Shown piece by piece: positions 9,921 to 19,798 of a DNA stretch of 64,000 bases. Source of the DNA: Eubacteriaceae bacterium (GTDB lineage Bacteria > Bacillota > Clostridia > Peptostreptococcales > Anaerovoracaceae). The stretch's first letter is position 1. Every line of letters starts with the position of its first letter. The stretch lies in contig CABIXY010000006.1 of NCBI GenBank assembly GCA_902362805.1, positions 159,811-223,810 of the forward strand, given 5' to 3'. The translations under genes and the position numbers were made by a program. The notes beneath the pieces were generated by a model. The model did no database searches. It had not been told where the DNA came from and saw nothing but the letters and a program-made list of their open reading frames with translations.

Positions 9921-9979
9921 GTCAAAATCTCCTTTAAGGATAGTATCATGTGCATTCAGCTAAAAAAAGAATCAGGACA

Positions 9980-10325
9980 CATGATTCAAATGAACATACC
10001 CTTGCAGCGAAGCTACAAGATCGTCTGCGTTTATGATACCATGACAATACCTTTGAATATAGAATCGAGTGTCATGATTCAATGAACACTTCCTTACGGC
10101 AACGCTGCAAAATCGTCTGCGTTTATTATACCATGACGATACCTTTGAATATAGAATCGAGCGTCATGATTCAATGAACGCTTCCTTACGGCAACGCCGC
10201 AAGATCGTCTGCGTTTATTATACCATGACGATACCTTTGAATATAGAATCGAGCGTTATGATTCAATGAACGCTTCCTTACGGCAACGCCGTAAAATCGA
10301 TGCGTTCATTATACCATGAAAATGT
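9980..10325. repeat. Tandem array of about 92-bp units (four copies)
   Basis: Four head-to-tail copies start at 9980, 10073, 10165 and 10257, with spacing 93, 92 and 92. Each runs from CATGATTCAA through CTTCCTTACGGCAACGC, a TCTGCGTTTATTATACCATG block and CTTTGAATATAGAATCGAG. Copies 2 and 3 are almost identical; the outer copies are more diverged, and the last is cut short. No open reading frame is kept through the array. No function can be assigned. Confidence 0.9.
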
Positions 10326-10381
10326 CTTAGAATTCTCGCAGTCTAAAGAGAAACTGATGTATTGCTGTCCGCAGATTTTTG

Positions 10382-11243
10382 CAGTCCGCAAAGGCAAAGG
10401 CGAGAGAAAAATGTCCCGCACATTTTTTCTGGCGTGATCAACTGCGGACTGCCATAACCCGAAAACCCGCCTTGTCAGTCCGCAAAGGCAAAGGCGAGGG
10501 AGAAATGTCCCGTACATTTTTTCCGGCGTGATCAACTGCGGACTGCTTTAACCCGAAAACCCGTCTTGCCAGTCCGCAAAGGCAAAGGCGAGAGAAAAAT
10601 GTCCCGCACATTTTTTCTGGCGTGATCAACTGCGGACTGCCATAACCCGAAAACTCGCCTTGTTAGTCCGCAAAGGCAAAGGCAAGAGAAAAATGTTCCG
10701 CACATTTTTTCCGGCGTGATCAACTGCGGACTGTTTTGCCCCGAAGACTCGCCTTGCCAGTCCGCAAAGGCAAAGGCAAGAGAAAAATGTCCCGCACATT
10801 TTTTCCGGCGTGATCAACTGCGGACTGTTTTGCCCCGAAAACCCGCCTTGTCAGTCCGCAAAGGCAAAGGCAAGAGAAAAATGTCCCGCACATTTTTTCC
10901 GGCGTGATCAACTGCGGACTGTTTTGCCCCGAAAACCCGTCTTGCCAGTCCGCAAAGGCAAAGGCGAGAGAAAAATGTCCCGCACATTTTTTCCAGCGTG
11001 ATCAACTGCGGACTGCCATAACCCGAAAACCCGTCTTGTCAGTCCGCAAAGGCAAAAGCGAGAGAAAAATGTCCCGTACATTTTTTCCGGCGTGATCAAC
11101 TGCGGACTGTTTTAACCCGAAAACCCGCCTTGTCAGTCCGCAAAGGCAAAGGCGAGAGAAAAATGTCCCGCACATTTTTTCCGGCGTGATCAACTGCGGA
11201 CTGCCATAACCCGAAAACCCGCCTTGTCAGTCCGCAAAGGCAT
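10382..11243. repeat. Tandem array of 94-bp double-palindrome units (nine copies plus a partial)
   Basis: Units begin with CAGTCCGCAAAGGCAAAGG at 10382, 10476, 10570, 10664, 10758, 10852, 10946, 11040 and 11134, exactly 94 bases apart, with a partial tenth at 11228. Each unit holds two palindromes: AAAAATGT-CCCGC-ACATTTTT, and TGCGGACTG with CAGTCCGCA across the unit boundary enclosing a ~24-base variable loop. Differences between units fall mostly in the loop and at single positions. The sequence is GC-rich compared with the 92-bp array beside it. Because 94 is not a multiple of three, short ORFs recur on both strands at every unit; they are by-products. Confidence 0.95.
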
Positions 11244-11336
11244 ATATACTATGTCGTCTTCAGCAAAGTAGAAACACATAGTGCAGAAGAAATCAAGCAT
11301 TGTTCAGAAAATTTTTAAAGTATACATATCAGTCTA

Positions 11337-11394
11337 TTGACTTATAGAGTCAGTTTGCTATAATTAGTATCGTATAATGTTAACAATTTAACAA
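11337..11394 (+). promoter_or_regulatory. Distal promoter with Rex-like operator
   Basis: TTGACT (11337-11342), 16-base spacer, TATAAT (11359-11364), then ATGTTAACAATTTAACAA (11377-11394). The last element matches the known Rex operator TTGTTAA-N4-TTAACAA at all but one of the specified positions, and lies where a repressor would block initiation or early elongation. Confidence 0.65.
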
Positions 11395-11631
11395 GGCAGG
11401 GTATGAAGGTGCTTCAAAGGCTAGCGTCATAGCAGAGAATATCGTTCTATATTCGTAAGATCGGTAAGATCTACAGGGAATGCTAAATAGAAGAATGCTC
11501 ATCGCAATGACTGCCTGCAAAAGCAGAATCGTATCTGAAAAATTTGGGAATGTGTACTGTGCGGGCACCAGACGGATATCCCAAACAATGCGCTTAAAAG
11601 CTTAAATTTCAATGTATACATAGAAATTGCA

Positions 11632-11689
11632 TTGACTTTTATGCACGATTTGTTATAATTATAACTAATCGCCGTTAACAATTTAACCA
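11632..11689 (+). promoter_or_regulatory. Proximal promoter of the CoA-transferase with second Rex-like operator
   Basis: TTGACT (11632-11637), 16-base spacer, TATAAT (11654-11659), then GTTAACAATTTAACC (11674-11688). The arrangement repeats that of the distal promoter about 295 bp upstream, including a shared GTATACATA just before the -35. An AAGAAAGGAAACC ribosome site follows and the gene starts at 11711. Confidence 0.7.
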
Positions 11690-11710
11690 ATAAGAAAGGA
11701 AACCACTATT

Positions 11711-13048
11711 ATGGGTATTTATGATGAGTACAAGGCCAAGCTGCGTACAGCAGAGGAAGCTGTTAAGCTTGTAAAAGATGGAGATTGGGTAGACTACAGC
11801 CAGACTTGTTCCTTCCCGGCAGCACTGGATGCAGCTTTAGCTGCTAGAAAGGACGAGTTGAGAGACGTCAAGGTGAGACATGCAATTTCCATGAAGCCTG
11901 TTCAGGTCGTAGAGCAGGATCCCGAAGGAGAAGCATTTACATATAATTTATGGCATTTTTCAGGATTGGATCGTAAATATGCGGGGAAAGGTAATACCTA
12001 CTATGAACCGATGCTGTTCAGAAACTGCGGCTCTTATTATACCAGAGGCTTTGCCAAGGTAAACGTGGCGATGATTACAGTGACACCGATGGATCGGCAG
12101 GGTAACTTCAACTACGGATTGACTAATTGCTGCATGCAGGAAATGCTGGACAATGCAGACCACATCATTTTGGAAGTCAACGAGAATATGCCGGTAATCT
12201 TCGGAACGCAGTCCGACCATATTCATATTTCACAGGTAGATTATGTGGTAGAGAACCATTGTCCGATTGGCATTGCACCAACTGCACCAGCCAGCGATAT
12301 CGATAAGAAAATCTCGGAATATATTTTCCCATATCTACAAGACGGCATTACCTTGCAGCTGGGAATCGGCGGCATGCCCAATGCCCTGGGAACTCTGATT
12401 GCGGATTCCGACCTCAAGGATCTGGGTATGCACACCGAGTTGATGTCAGATGGCTATCTGAAACTGTATCAATCAGGAAAGATGACTGATAAGAAAAAAG
12501 AGCTGAATACAGGAAAAGGTATCTTCTCTATCTGTAATGGTTCTACAGAGTTGTACGAGTTTTTGGATCACAATCAGGATATTTTATCAGCACCGATGCA
12601 CTATGTCAATGATCCTTGCACCATCAGACAGTTCAAGAAATTCGTTTCCATCAACAGCTGCATTTCCATGGACCTTTATGGACAGGTATGCTCAGAAACA
12701 GCTGGAACCCGCCACATCAGCGGCACAGGCGGACAGCTTGATTTTGTTACAGGCGCGTACATGTCCGAGCAGGGCAAGGCGTTCCTGGCGATGCCTTCTG
12801 TACATAAGAACAAGGATGGCAGCATGACGTCTAACATCATTGGCAAATTTACCAATGGCGACGTTATTACGACGCCGAGAACACAGGCTCCGTACATGGT
12901 AACAGAATATGGTGTAGCGTGCCTGTCAGGGCTGACATGCTGGGAGAGAGCAGAAGCCATCATAAATATCGCGCATCCAGATTTCCGCGATGATTTGATC
13001 AAAGCTGCGGAAGAACAGAATATTTGGCGCAAGAGCAACAAGAGATGA
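11711..13048 (+). CDS. Acetyl-CoA hydrolase/transferase family; likely butyryl-CoA:acetate CoA-transferase
   Basis: A 445-residue two-domain CoA-transferase. The glycine loop GIGGMPNA (218-225) and the HTELMSDG segment (241-248), whose Glu243 corresponds to the catalytic glutamate that forms the CoA thioester in this family, are intact. Family members move CoA between butyryl-CoA, 4-hydroxybutyryl-CoA, propionyl-CoA or acetyl-CoA and acetate. Rex-like operators upstream suggest control by the NADH/NAD+ ratio, which fits a terminal fermentation step such as butyrate release. The substrate is inferred; 4-hydroxybutyrate CoA-transferase is the main alternative. The gene is monocistronic and ends at a hairpin. 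Confidence 0.85.
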   Translation: MGIYDEYKAKLRTAEEAVKLVKDGDWVDYSQTCSFPAALDAALAARKDELRDVKVRHAISMKPVQVVEQDPEGEAFTYNLWHFSGLDRKYAGKGNTYYEPMLFRNCGSYYTRGFAKVNVAMITVTPMDRQGNFNYGLTNCCMQEMLDNADHIILEVNENMPVIFGTQSDHIHISQVDYVVENHCPIGIAPTAPASDIDKKISEYIFPYLQDGITLQLGIGGMPNALGTLIADSDLKDLGMHTELMSDGYLKLYQSGKMTDKKKELNTGKGIFSICNGSTELYEFLDHNQDILSAPMHYVNDPCTIRQFKKFVSINSCISMDLYGQVCSETAGTRHISGTGGQLDFVTGAYMSEQGKAFLAMPSVHKNKDGSMTSNIIGKFTNGDVITTPRTQAPYMVTEYGVACLSGLTCWERAEAIINIAHPDFRDDLIKAAEEQNIWRKSNKR

Positions 13049-13065
13049 CATTACGTTTACATACA

Positions 13066-13093
13066 GAAAGCTGTCCAGCAATGGGCAGCTTTT
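13066..13093. terminator. Terminator after the CoA-transferase
   Basis: AAAGCTG and CAGCTTTT form a stem with flanking A and T tracts, between the convergent CoA-transferase and AI-2E genes; it can serve both strands. Confidence 0.7.
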
Positions 13094-13103
13094 GCAATTC
13101 ACC

Positions 13104-14054
13104 TTATTGTTCTTCTGCCCATTTGCAAATCAGGACGCGGATCACTCCGGCCACCGGCACTGCCAGTACCATCCATAGAAGGCCTCCGAAGTAACCGGCA
13201 ATGGAGACGGCGGTTAAGACAAAGAGGGGATGCAGACCGGTGGACTTGCCGATGATACGTGGATAGATGAAGTTGCATTCCACCTGTTGGACGGCAAAGA
13301 GTGCAATGGCCGCCAGTATGGCTTTGGAAATGCCTCCGTCGGCCATGCCTGCCAAAACCGCCGGTATGATTCCAATAATGGGGCCGAAATAGGGAATTAC
13401 GTTAGCAATGCCAGCAAAACAGCCGATAAAGACGGCGAAGTCGATACCGATGGATGCCAGAGCGAGGGAAGATAAGAATGCGACAATGACAGAATCGACA
13501 AAGACACCCCGCAGGAATGCTGATATTACATCGTTAATCTCAAAGAGGATTTCTCTGACCATCCCATGTACCTTTTGCCCCAGAAGGAGGTGCATGGTTT
13601 TATTCATCAGACGCAAGAAGAAGTCTTTGTCTTTGAGAAGATAGATTCCGGCAATCATACCAATAAGGAATTTTACCGCACCACCGCCAAAACTTTGGAG
13701 TAAATGGCTGATGTTGGGACCTTTGATGGAAAATCCGAAAAGCTCATTGAGGACGCCTTTGTACTGGTTATAATAGGACTGCAGAGAGGAAATGGCTTCC
13801 TGCAGTGATCCTGTAGCCATCTTGCCAGCGATGATATCAGCAAAACCCCATATTAAAAATGTAATCGCTGCAATCACTGCCAGATAGGAGAGAATGACGC
13901 AGAGAAATCTCTTGCCGGAAAATTTTCTTTCCAGGTAATCGACAAAAGGGTCTAAAATATATGCGATTGTGATGCCGATACAAAGTGGTATCAGTGCATG
14001 ACGCAATAAAAAAATGGCCAGCAGCAGAACGAAGATTATTAGAATTTTTAACAT
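13104..14054 (-). CDS. AI-2E family transporter (YtvI/PerM-like permease)
   Basis: A 316-residue polytopic membrane protein with about seven to eight helices. Characteristic stretches are PLCIGITIAYILDPFVDYLE near the N terminus and ANVIPYFGPIIGIIPA, a family hallmark, near residue 230. The frame stays open upstream to 14468, but that extension is polar, out of character, and overlaps the divergent U32 gene; the ATG at 14052-14054 has AGGAGG upstream and opens directly with a membrane helix. Despite the family name, many members are ion antiporters or of unknown function; no specific substrate can be given. Confidence 0.88.
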   Translation of the reverse strand: MLKILIIFVLLLAIFLLRHALIPLCIGITIAYILDPFVDYLERKFSGKRFLCVILSYLAVIAAITFLIWGFADIIAGKMATGSLQEAISSLQSYYNQYKGVLNELFGFSIKGPNISHLLQSFGGGAVKFLIGMIAGIYLLKDKDFFLRLMNKTMHLLLGQKVHGMVREILFEINDVISAFLRGVFVDSVIVAFLSSLALASIGIDFAVFIGCFAGIANVIPYFGPIIGIIPAVLAGMADGGISKAILAAIALFAVQQVECNFIYPRIIGKSTGLHPLFVLTAVSIAGYFGGLLWMVLAVPVAGVIRVLICKWAEEQ

Positions 14055-14126
14055 AGTTGCCAGAACCTCCTGGAAATAGTATGATGTAAATAGTGAAAAA
14101 TTATTGAAAGAATAGGAACGAATTTT

Positions 14127-16310
14127 ATGAAAAAATGTGAACTGCTGGTTCCGGCAGGAGGAGAAAAGCAATTTATCGCGGCAGTTGAAAATGGTGCCGA
14201 TGCGATTTATGTAGGCGGCAGATCGTTTAATGCCCGCATCAACGCAGGAAACTTTGACAATAACGAATTGACGAGGGCCGTAGACTTTGCCCACAAAAGA
14301 GGAGTGAAGGTCTATGTGACCATGAATACGCTCATTGCTGACGAGGAAATGGATGAGGCTCTCCAATATGTCTTGTTTCTCTATGAGATCGGCGTGGATG
14401 CTTTGATTGTACAGGATGCAGGCCTGGGTGCCGTTGTCAGAGAGAACCTGCCCGGCTTTCCACTGCACCTGTCAACACAGGCCAGTGTCTATGACCTTCG
14501 GGGCGTAAAGATGGCGGGGCATTTGGGTTATGAAAGAGTCGTTCTGGCTAGAGAGTTGTCCTTGAACGAAATTGAAGAGATTTGTCAGAACACGGAAATA
14601 GAAATTGAGGTCTTTGTTCACGGTGCACTGTGCATCTGCTATTCAGGGCAGTGCCAGATGAGTCGTCATTTCGGCGGCAGAAGCGGAAACAGAGGACAGT
14701 GTGCCCAGCCCTGCAGGCTGCCATATAAATCCTTCGATGAGGACGGCAGATTGATGAAAACTTTTCAATATCCGCTCAGCCCCAAAGATCTCTGCTTGCT
14801 TGATCATATCGGCGAACTGGTTGAGGCCGGCGTAGCCTCTCTGAAAATTGAAGGGCGCATGAAATCGCCGGAGTATGTGGCCATTGTCACTTCCATCTAC
14901 AGAAAGTATTTGGATCGGTATTATGAGAAGGGCAGTGATACCGTCACGGCCGAAGATCGGGAAGCGCTGGAACAGATTTTCAATCGAGGAGGTTTTACAG
15001 AAGGCTACTTCTACGAAAATCCAGGCAGGGAGCTGATGGCAGGAGAGATTCCAAAACATCGCGGTATAAAGATTGGCAAAGTAGTGAAGATGGTGCAGGG
15101 AAGCAGTTTGATTGATGTCAAATTATATCATAAATTGTCGATAGGCGATGGTATTGAAATACAAGGAAAAAACGTGACGGGCAATGTGGTTACCTATTAT
15201 AAAGAGTTAAAAAGCGGCCTCACCCGCATCGGAGATCTGAAAGGTCATGTAGAGCACGGGGACCCTCTATATAAAATTTCCTCCAAAGAGCAGCTTTCGG
15301 CGGCCAGAAGGACCTTCGAAAACAAAACCTTTGAAGAAGGAAAATATCTGCGCAGAACGCCGGTGGATATGGCTTTTTTCTGTGACGATGAGGGTTTCGC
15401 CCGGCTGACCCTGCACAGCGCCTTGTGTGATGAAGAATTCACAGTGAAGGAAGGTCCTTTTGAGAAGGACGGTGAGCATATTGTGGAGACAGGCCGAGTT
15501 GAGAAGGCGCTGCGGAAAACCGGCAACACACCCTTTGTGGTCGGGAAACTTCAGATTCAAGATGATATCGACAGGAAAATGCAAATATCGTCAATAAACA
15601 ATATGAGGAGGAGGGCCTTGGAACAGTTGGAACAGGCCTTAGTGCTGCGGCGCAGCGGAGGGAACTTTCCGGGATATTTGATGAGTGAAGAAGGTCACGA
15701 CAATACCCTCGAATTTTACTTTTATGACTGGGATTCCTTTTCTAACTATGTGATGCCTGACGATCTCAAGGCTCTGGATGTGGACAAGGTAGCTGTGATT
15801 CCTTTAGTCGAGTATGAGCGCCATTACACAGAAATTCCCCAAGCGAAGATGGTACTTCCATATATCACCAATATCACCAAGGGCAAAGAAGATCAGTTTA
15901 TCGAGGACCATTTTGATGCTATCTGTGAGCATTATAAAGACAGGGGGATTTATATCGGAAACCTGGGCTGGCTACAGGCGTTTCTGGAAGCGAAAGTGCC
16001 GGTTTATGGAGATTACGGCCTCAACGTGTGCAATGCTTTTTCACGAGGACTTTATCGTTCTCTGAGGCTGAGACATTGCATTGACAGCCTGGAGACACTC
16101 GATGATGGGCTAGGGGCGTTTCCTCTGATGATTTCTGAATACGAGCCGCAGGGTTTGCGACTGATTGACCGAAAAAAAGAACGGATCAAAATTGTGAGAC
16201 GAGATTTCAGCAGTCAGGTCATTTTGACCCTAGAAGAGAAAAGTGTTGATGTAGAACAGATAAAAAGAATGATTTCCGAAGGAAAACGAATAATAAGGAT
16301 ATATTGTTAG
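14127..16310 (+). CDS. U32 family peptidase / RlhA-like protein
   Basis: A 727-residue protein with the U32 signature from EVFVHGALC to CQMS (161-179) followed by further cysteines in GQCAQPCR, typical of the iron-sulfur-binding U32 proteins. The long form has an N-terminal TIM-barrel-like U32 domain, a middle collagenase-associated (DUF3656) region at about 370-500, and a C-terminal U32-like half. Family members include RlhA, which hydroxylates C2501 of 23S rRNA, TrhP for tRNA uridine hydroxylation, and annotated collagenases; an RNA hydroxylation role is more plausible than proteolysis. It is divergent from the AI-2E gene. Confidence 0.85.
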   Translation: MKKCELLVPAGGEKQFIAAVENGADAIYVGGRSFNARINAGNFDNNELTRAVDFAHKRGVKVYVTMNTLIADEEMDEALQYVLFLYEIGVDALIVQDAGLGAVVRENLPGFPLHLSTQASVYDLRGVKMAGHLGYERVVLARELSLNEIEEICQNTEIEIEVFVHGALCICYSGQCQMSRHFGGRSGNRGQCAQPCRLPYKSFDEDGRLMKTFQYPLSPKDLCLLDHIGELVEAGVASLKIEGRMKSPEYVAIVTSIYRKYLDRYYEKGSDTVTAEDREALEQIFNRGGFTEGYFYENPGRELMAGEIPKHRGIKIGKVVKMVQGSSLIDVKLYHKLSIGDGIEIQGKNVTGNVVTYYKELKSGLTRIGDLKGHVEHGDPLYKISSKEQLSAARRTFENKTFEEGKYLRRTPVDMAFFCDDEGFARLTLHSALCDEEFTVKEGPFEKDGEHIVETGRVEKALRKTGNTPFVVGKLQIQDDIDRKMQISSINNMRRRALEQLEQALVLRRSGGNFPGYLMSEEGHDNTLEFYFYDWDSFSNYVMPDDLKALDVDKVAVIPLVEYERHYTEIPQAKMVLPYITNITKGKEDQFIEDHFDAICEHYKDRGIYIGNLGWLQAFLEAKVPVYGDYGLNVCNAFSRGLYRSLRLRHCIDSLETLDDGLGAFPLMISEYEPQGLRLIDRKKERIKIVRRDFSSQVILTLEEKSVDVEQIKRMISEGKRIIRIYC

Positions 16311-16370
16311 ATACGTATCGAACGATAATTGAGAAACATGGAAAAAACATAAAAATTTCAGGCGATGGTG

Positions 16371-16464
16371 TTGACGAAAGACCGCCCTTTACGGTAGTAT
16401 AAAATAGAAATAACGGTTACCGTCGGTAAGTAAATACGATCCGCTGTCGTAACCGTAGTTTTTT
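16371..16464 (+). promoter_or_regulatory. pflB promoter and leader hairpin with T tract
   Basis: TTGACG (16371-16376) and TAGTAT (16395-16400; 18-base spacer) form a likely promoter. Soon after it, ACGGTTAC (16413-16420) and GTAACCGT (16449-16456) are perfect inverted repeats enclosing a 28-base loop, followed by six T (16459-16464). This is a terminator-like structure about 65 bases before the pflB start, so transcription of pflB may be attenuated. Confidence 0.5.
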
Positions 16465-16528
16465 GGCAGAATACATTAATACATTAATCGGATAAAGTGT
16501 TGAAAGAGAAAAAGGAGAACAGAAGTAA

Positions 16529-18760
16529 ATGGAGAGAGCATGGGAAGGTTTTAAAAAAGGAGTATGGGTTGATACGGTCAATGTGGATGATTTTATCAAT
16601 TTAAATTACACACCTTATGATGGGGACGAAAGTTTCCTGCAGGGTCCGACAGCGAGGACGACAGAATGTAACGAAAGAGTCAAGGAACTGCTGGTAGAAG
16701 AAAGAAAAGCTGGCGGAACATTGAATGTTGATTCCAGCAAAATCATGAGAATCAACTCCTTTGATCCGGGATACATTATCGAAGGGAAAGACTTGATCGT
16801 GGGACTACAGACCGATGAACCGCTAAAGAGAGGCATCTGTCCTTTTGGCGGCATCAAAATGGTAAGAGAAGAACTGGCTGAATACGGACAGAAATTGCCA
16901 GAAGAGATTGACCACATGTTCAACTACATTACGACTCATAATGACGGCGTATTCAAGGCTTACTCTCCAGAAATGAGGCAAGTACGCCACTTAGGTTATA
17001 TCACAGGTCTTCCTGATGCTTATGGCAGGGGAAGAATCATCGGCGATTATCGCAGATGCGCCCTTTACGGCATTGACCGTCTCATTCAGCAGAAGCAACA
17101 GGATCACGACGAAATTTCTTCTCGTCCGATCATGAGTGAAGATAACATCAGACTGGCCGAAGAAGTTTCTAATCAAATCGTTGCGCTGAAAGAAATAAAG
17201 AAAATGGCGCAGCGGTACGGATACGACATCTCTGGACCGGCGACCGATGTCAGAGAGGCGATTCAGTGGACTTATTTCGCATACCTGGCCGGTATCAAAG
17301 AGGAGAACGGCGCCGCCATGTCAATCGGCAGAATCTCTACGTTCCTCGATATTTATGCAGAACGCGACTTGGCAGCCGGAAGATATACGGAAGAACAGAT
17401 CCAGGAATTTATTGACGATTTTATTTTGAAATTGAGAGTTGCCAGACATCTTAGAACCAGTGAATACAACGAGCTCTTTGGCGGCGATCCGATGTGGATT
17501 ACAGAAGGTCTGGCAGGGATGGGTTCAGACGGCAGACATCGAGTTACAAAAAATACTTACAGAGTTTTAAATACTCTTTACAACCTGGGATCTGCACCGG
17601 AACCGAACTTGACGGTTCTCTGGGCAAAGGGCCTGCCGGCATCTTTTAAGAAATTCTGTGCCCAGGTGTCCATCGATACAGACTCCATCCAGTACGAGAA
17701 TGACGATAAGATGAGACCACATTATGGGGATGACTATTCTATTGCCTGCTGTGTATCAGCCATTCAAATGGGACAGCAGATGCAGTTCTTTGGCGCAAGA
17801 TGTAATTTGGCAAAATGTTTACTCCTCGCCATCAATGGAGGTATCGATGAGAGAAGCGGTGAACATGTGGGCCCGCAGATGGAATCCATGGGTGACGGTC
17901 CTCTGGAATACGAAGAGGTGTGGAGAAGGTACAACATCTATCTTGAGTGGCTGCTGAGCATCTACGCCAGAATCATGAATATCATCAATTTCATGCACGA
18001 CAAATACGACTATGAGAAGTCGCAGATGGCATTTCTTGACTCGGAAGTGAAGAGACTGATGGCTTTTGGCGTTGCAGGTCTTTCTGTAGCGGCAGACTCG
18101 CTGTCAGCGATTAAGCACGCCAAGGTTATGCCGATTAGAGACGAGAATGGTATTATTGTCGACTTCAAAACGGAAGGTGAATTCCCGAAATACGGCAATG
18201 ACGATGACAGAGTAGATAACATCGCCGTGGCTATCACGGAAAAAGCTATAACAGAACTGAGAAAACAGCCAGCTTATCGTAATGCGGTGACGACGCTTTC
18301 TGTACTGACCATTACATCGAATGTAATGTACGGCAAAAAGACTGGCAATACCCCTGATGGAAGAAGGGCAGGCATGCCATTTGCTCCTGGTGCTAATCCG
18401 ATGCACGGCAGAGACGACACAGGTGCGGTCGCTTCTCTGAACTCTGTAGCTAAATTGGATTGGAATACTTGTCAGGACGGTATCTCCAACACCTTCAGCA
18501 TTACACCTGATTCTCTGGGCAAGGACATGGAGAGCAGAAAAGAGACCCTGGTCAAGCTGCTGGCAGGATATTTTGGGCAGGGGGCACACCACCTCAATGT
18601 CAATGTCCTCAACCGAGAGCTTTTGCTTGACGCCTACGATAATCCGGACAAATATCCGAGCCTGACCATCAGAGTATCCGGTTATGCTGTTCGTTTTAAC
18701 GCACTGTCAAGAGCGCATCAGAAGGAAGTCATCGAGAGAACCTTCCACGAAGCCCTATAG
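16529..18760 (+). CDS. pflB: Formate C-acetyltransferase (pyruvate formate-lyase)
   Basis: A 743-residue glycyl radical enzyme of full length. The two adjacent active-site cysteines (Cys407, Cys408 in SIACCVSA) and the C-terminal radical loop RVSGYAVRF with Gly718 are in place; the CC pair separates true PFL from the diol dehydratase and choline lyase branches, which have a single Cys. It cleaves pyruvate with CoA to acetyl-CoA and formate under anaerobic conditions. AAAAAGGAGAAC precedes the ATG. The activase gene follows 13 bases after the stop. Confidence 0.96.
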   Translation: MERAWEGFKKGVWVDTVNVDDFINLNYTPYDGDESFLQGPTARTTECNERVKELLVEERKAGGTLNVDSSKIMRINSFDPGYIIEGKDLIVGLQTDEPLKRGICPFGGIKMVREELAEYGQKLPEEIDHMFNYITTHNDGVFKAYSPEMRQVRHLGYITGLPDAYGRGRIIGDYRRCALYGIDRLIQQKQQDHDEISSRPIMSEDNIRLAEEVSNQIVALKEIKKMAQRYGYDISGPATDVREAIQWTYFAYLAGIKEENGAAMSIGRISTFLDIYAERDLAAGRYTEEQIQEFIDDFILKLRVARHLRTSEYNELFGGDPMWITEGLAGMGSDGRHRVTKNTYRVLNTLYNLGSAPEPNLTVLWAKGLPASFKKFCAQVSIDTDSIQYENDDKMRPHYGDDYSIACCVSAIQMGQQMQFFGARCNLAKCLLLAINGGIDERSGEHVGPQMESMGDGPLEYEEVWRRYNIYLEWLLSIYARIMNIINFMHDKYDYEKSQMAFLDSEVKRLMAFGVAGLSVAADSLSAIKHAKVMPIRDENGIIVDFKTEGEFPKYGNDDDRVDNIAVAITEKAITELRKQPAYRNAVTTLSVLTITSNVMYGKKTGNTPDGRRAGMPFAPGANPMHGRDDTGAVASLNSVAKLDWNTCQDGISNTFSITPDSLGKDMESRKETLVKLLAGYFGQGAHHLNVNVLNRELLLDAYDNPDKYPSLTIRVSGYAVRFNALSRAHQKEVIERTFHEAL

Positions 18761-18773
18761 GAGCGTTAGAGAA

Positions 18774-19478
18774 ATGAACAAAGGCAGACTGCACTCGATA
18801 GAAACCTTTGGCGCGGTAGATGGACCTGGTATTCGTACCGTATTTTTCCTCCAGGGCTGTCCGGCCAGATGCGCATATTGTCACAACCCGGACACGTGGG
18901 ACCCTTGCGGAGGCAGAGAAGTCGATCTTGATGAGATTGTCAGCCGCGCAAAACGAGGCAAACCATATTATGGCGAGGACGGCGGAGTGACATTCTCCGG
19001 CGGCGAACCGCTGCTGCAAGGCAAATTTCTCTTTGAAGCGATCAAAAGTTTGCATGCAGAAGGCATTGGCAGCGCTATTGATACCAGCGGAACCTATTTT
19101 GATGAAGATTCTGAGTCTGCAATCGCAGAGGCGGATTTGGTTCTTCTCGATATCAAGCATACCGATGGGACAGTTTTCAAAGAACTTACCGGGCGCGGAC
19201 AAGAATCGCTGTTCAGGCTGATCGAAGTGGTCAATCGTTTGGGAAAACCGATTTGGATCAGACAAGTCATCGTGCCGGGGCTGAATGATACGCAAGCGTA
19301 TATTGCGGCGCTGAATGATTTTCTGACGGACATTGAGATTATCAGAAAAGTAGAGCTGCTCGGATATCATAACATGGCTGAGAGCAAGTATGAAAAGCTG
19401 GGGATCGAGTATAAACTCAAGGGGCTCGCGCCGATGAGCAATGAAAAGCTGCAGGCACTGAGCGAGTTGATTATCTAG
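18774..19478 (+). CDS. pflA: Pyruvate formate-lyase activating enzyme
   Basis: A 234-residue radical SAM enzyme. Its cluster motif is C-x3-C-x2-C at Cys29, Cys33 and Cys36 (GCPARCAYCHNPDTW), followed by the SAM-contacting FSGGEPL. It abstracts hydrogen from Gly718 of PflB to install the glycyl radical. The open frame extends upstream into pflB, but the ATG at 18774 has TAGGAGCG before it and gives the standard N terminus MNKGRLHSIETFGAVDGPG. Co-transcribed with pflB. Confidence 0.95.
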   Translation: MNKGRLHSIETFGAVDGPGIRTVFFLQGCPARCAYCHNPDTWDPCGGREVDLDEIVSRAKRGKPYYGEDGGVTFSGGEPLLQGKFLFEAIKSLHAEGIGSAIDTSGTYFDEDSESAIAEADLVLLDIKHTDGTVFKELTGRGQESLFRLIEVVNRLGKPIWIRQVIVPGLNDTQAYIAALNDFLTDIEIIRKVELLGYHNMAESKYEKLGIEYKLKGLAPMSNEKLQALSELII

Positions 19479-19532
19479 ATTTGAACCTATCCAATGTCTC
19501 TATAACTTGGGATAATATAAACTGAATTATAT

Positions 19533-19572
19533 AAGAGTAGAATTTCATTAGAATGGAATCCTGCTCTTTTTT
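19533..19572 (+). terminator. Terminator after pflBA
   Basis: AAGAGTAGAATTTCATT pairs imperfectly with AGAATGGAATCCTGCTCTT and is followed by a run of T. It closes the pfl operon before the peptide cluster; the remaining ~225 bases to the next gene are AT-rich, with a TATAAT at 19737-19742 but no good -35. Confidence 0.75.
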
Positions 19573-19798
19573 CATGCAAAGAGCAATTTTTACCTTTAAA
19601 AATAGATAAGTGTTTTAGTTTTAGAAACATACAGATAACATATTAGTAAATTAGGCTAATTTAAAGTAGAATGCTGAAATATTTAGAAAACTATCATAAT
19701 TCTGACAAATAAGCAACTAAAAAATTATGATAATAGTATAATTAGTGAACAATACTGAAATATATATTTTATCACCTTTGTAATAAAAGGAGTACATC

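Noticed and set aside
10278..11193. Series of 63-codon ORFs on both strands at 94-base spacing
   Set aside because: They follow the repeat period, which is not a multiple of three, so each frame crosses two units and stops; no ribosome sites and both strands are equally open.
10382..11243. CRISPR array
   Set aside because: Units are 94 bp and almost identical throughout; there are no unique spacers and no cas genes in the window.
14055..14468. N-terminal extension of the AI-2E transporter
   Set aside because: The extension is polar, lies opposite the start of the divergent U32 gene, and the ATG at 14054 has a ribosome site and begins with a membrane helix.
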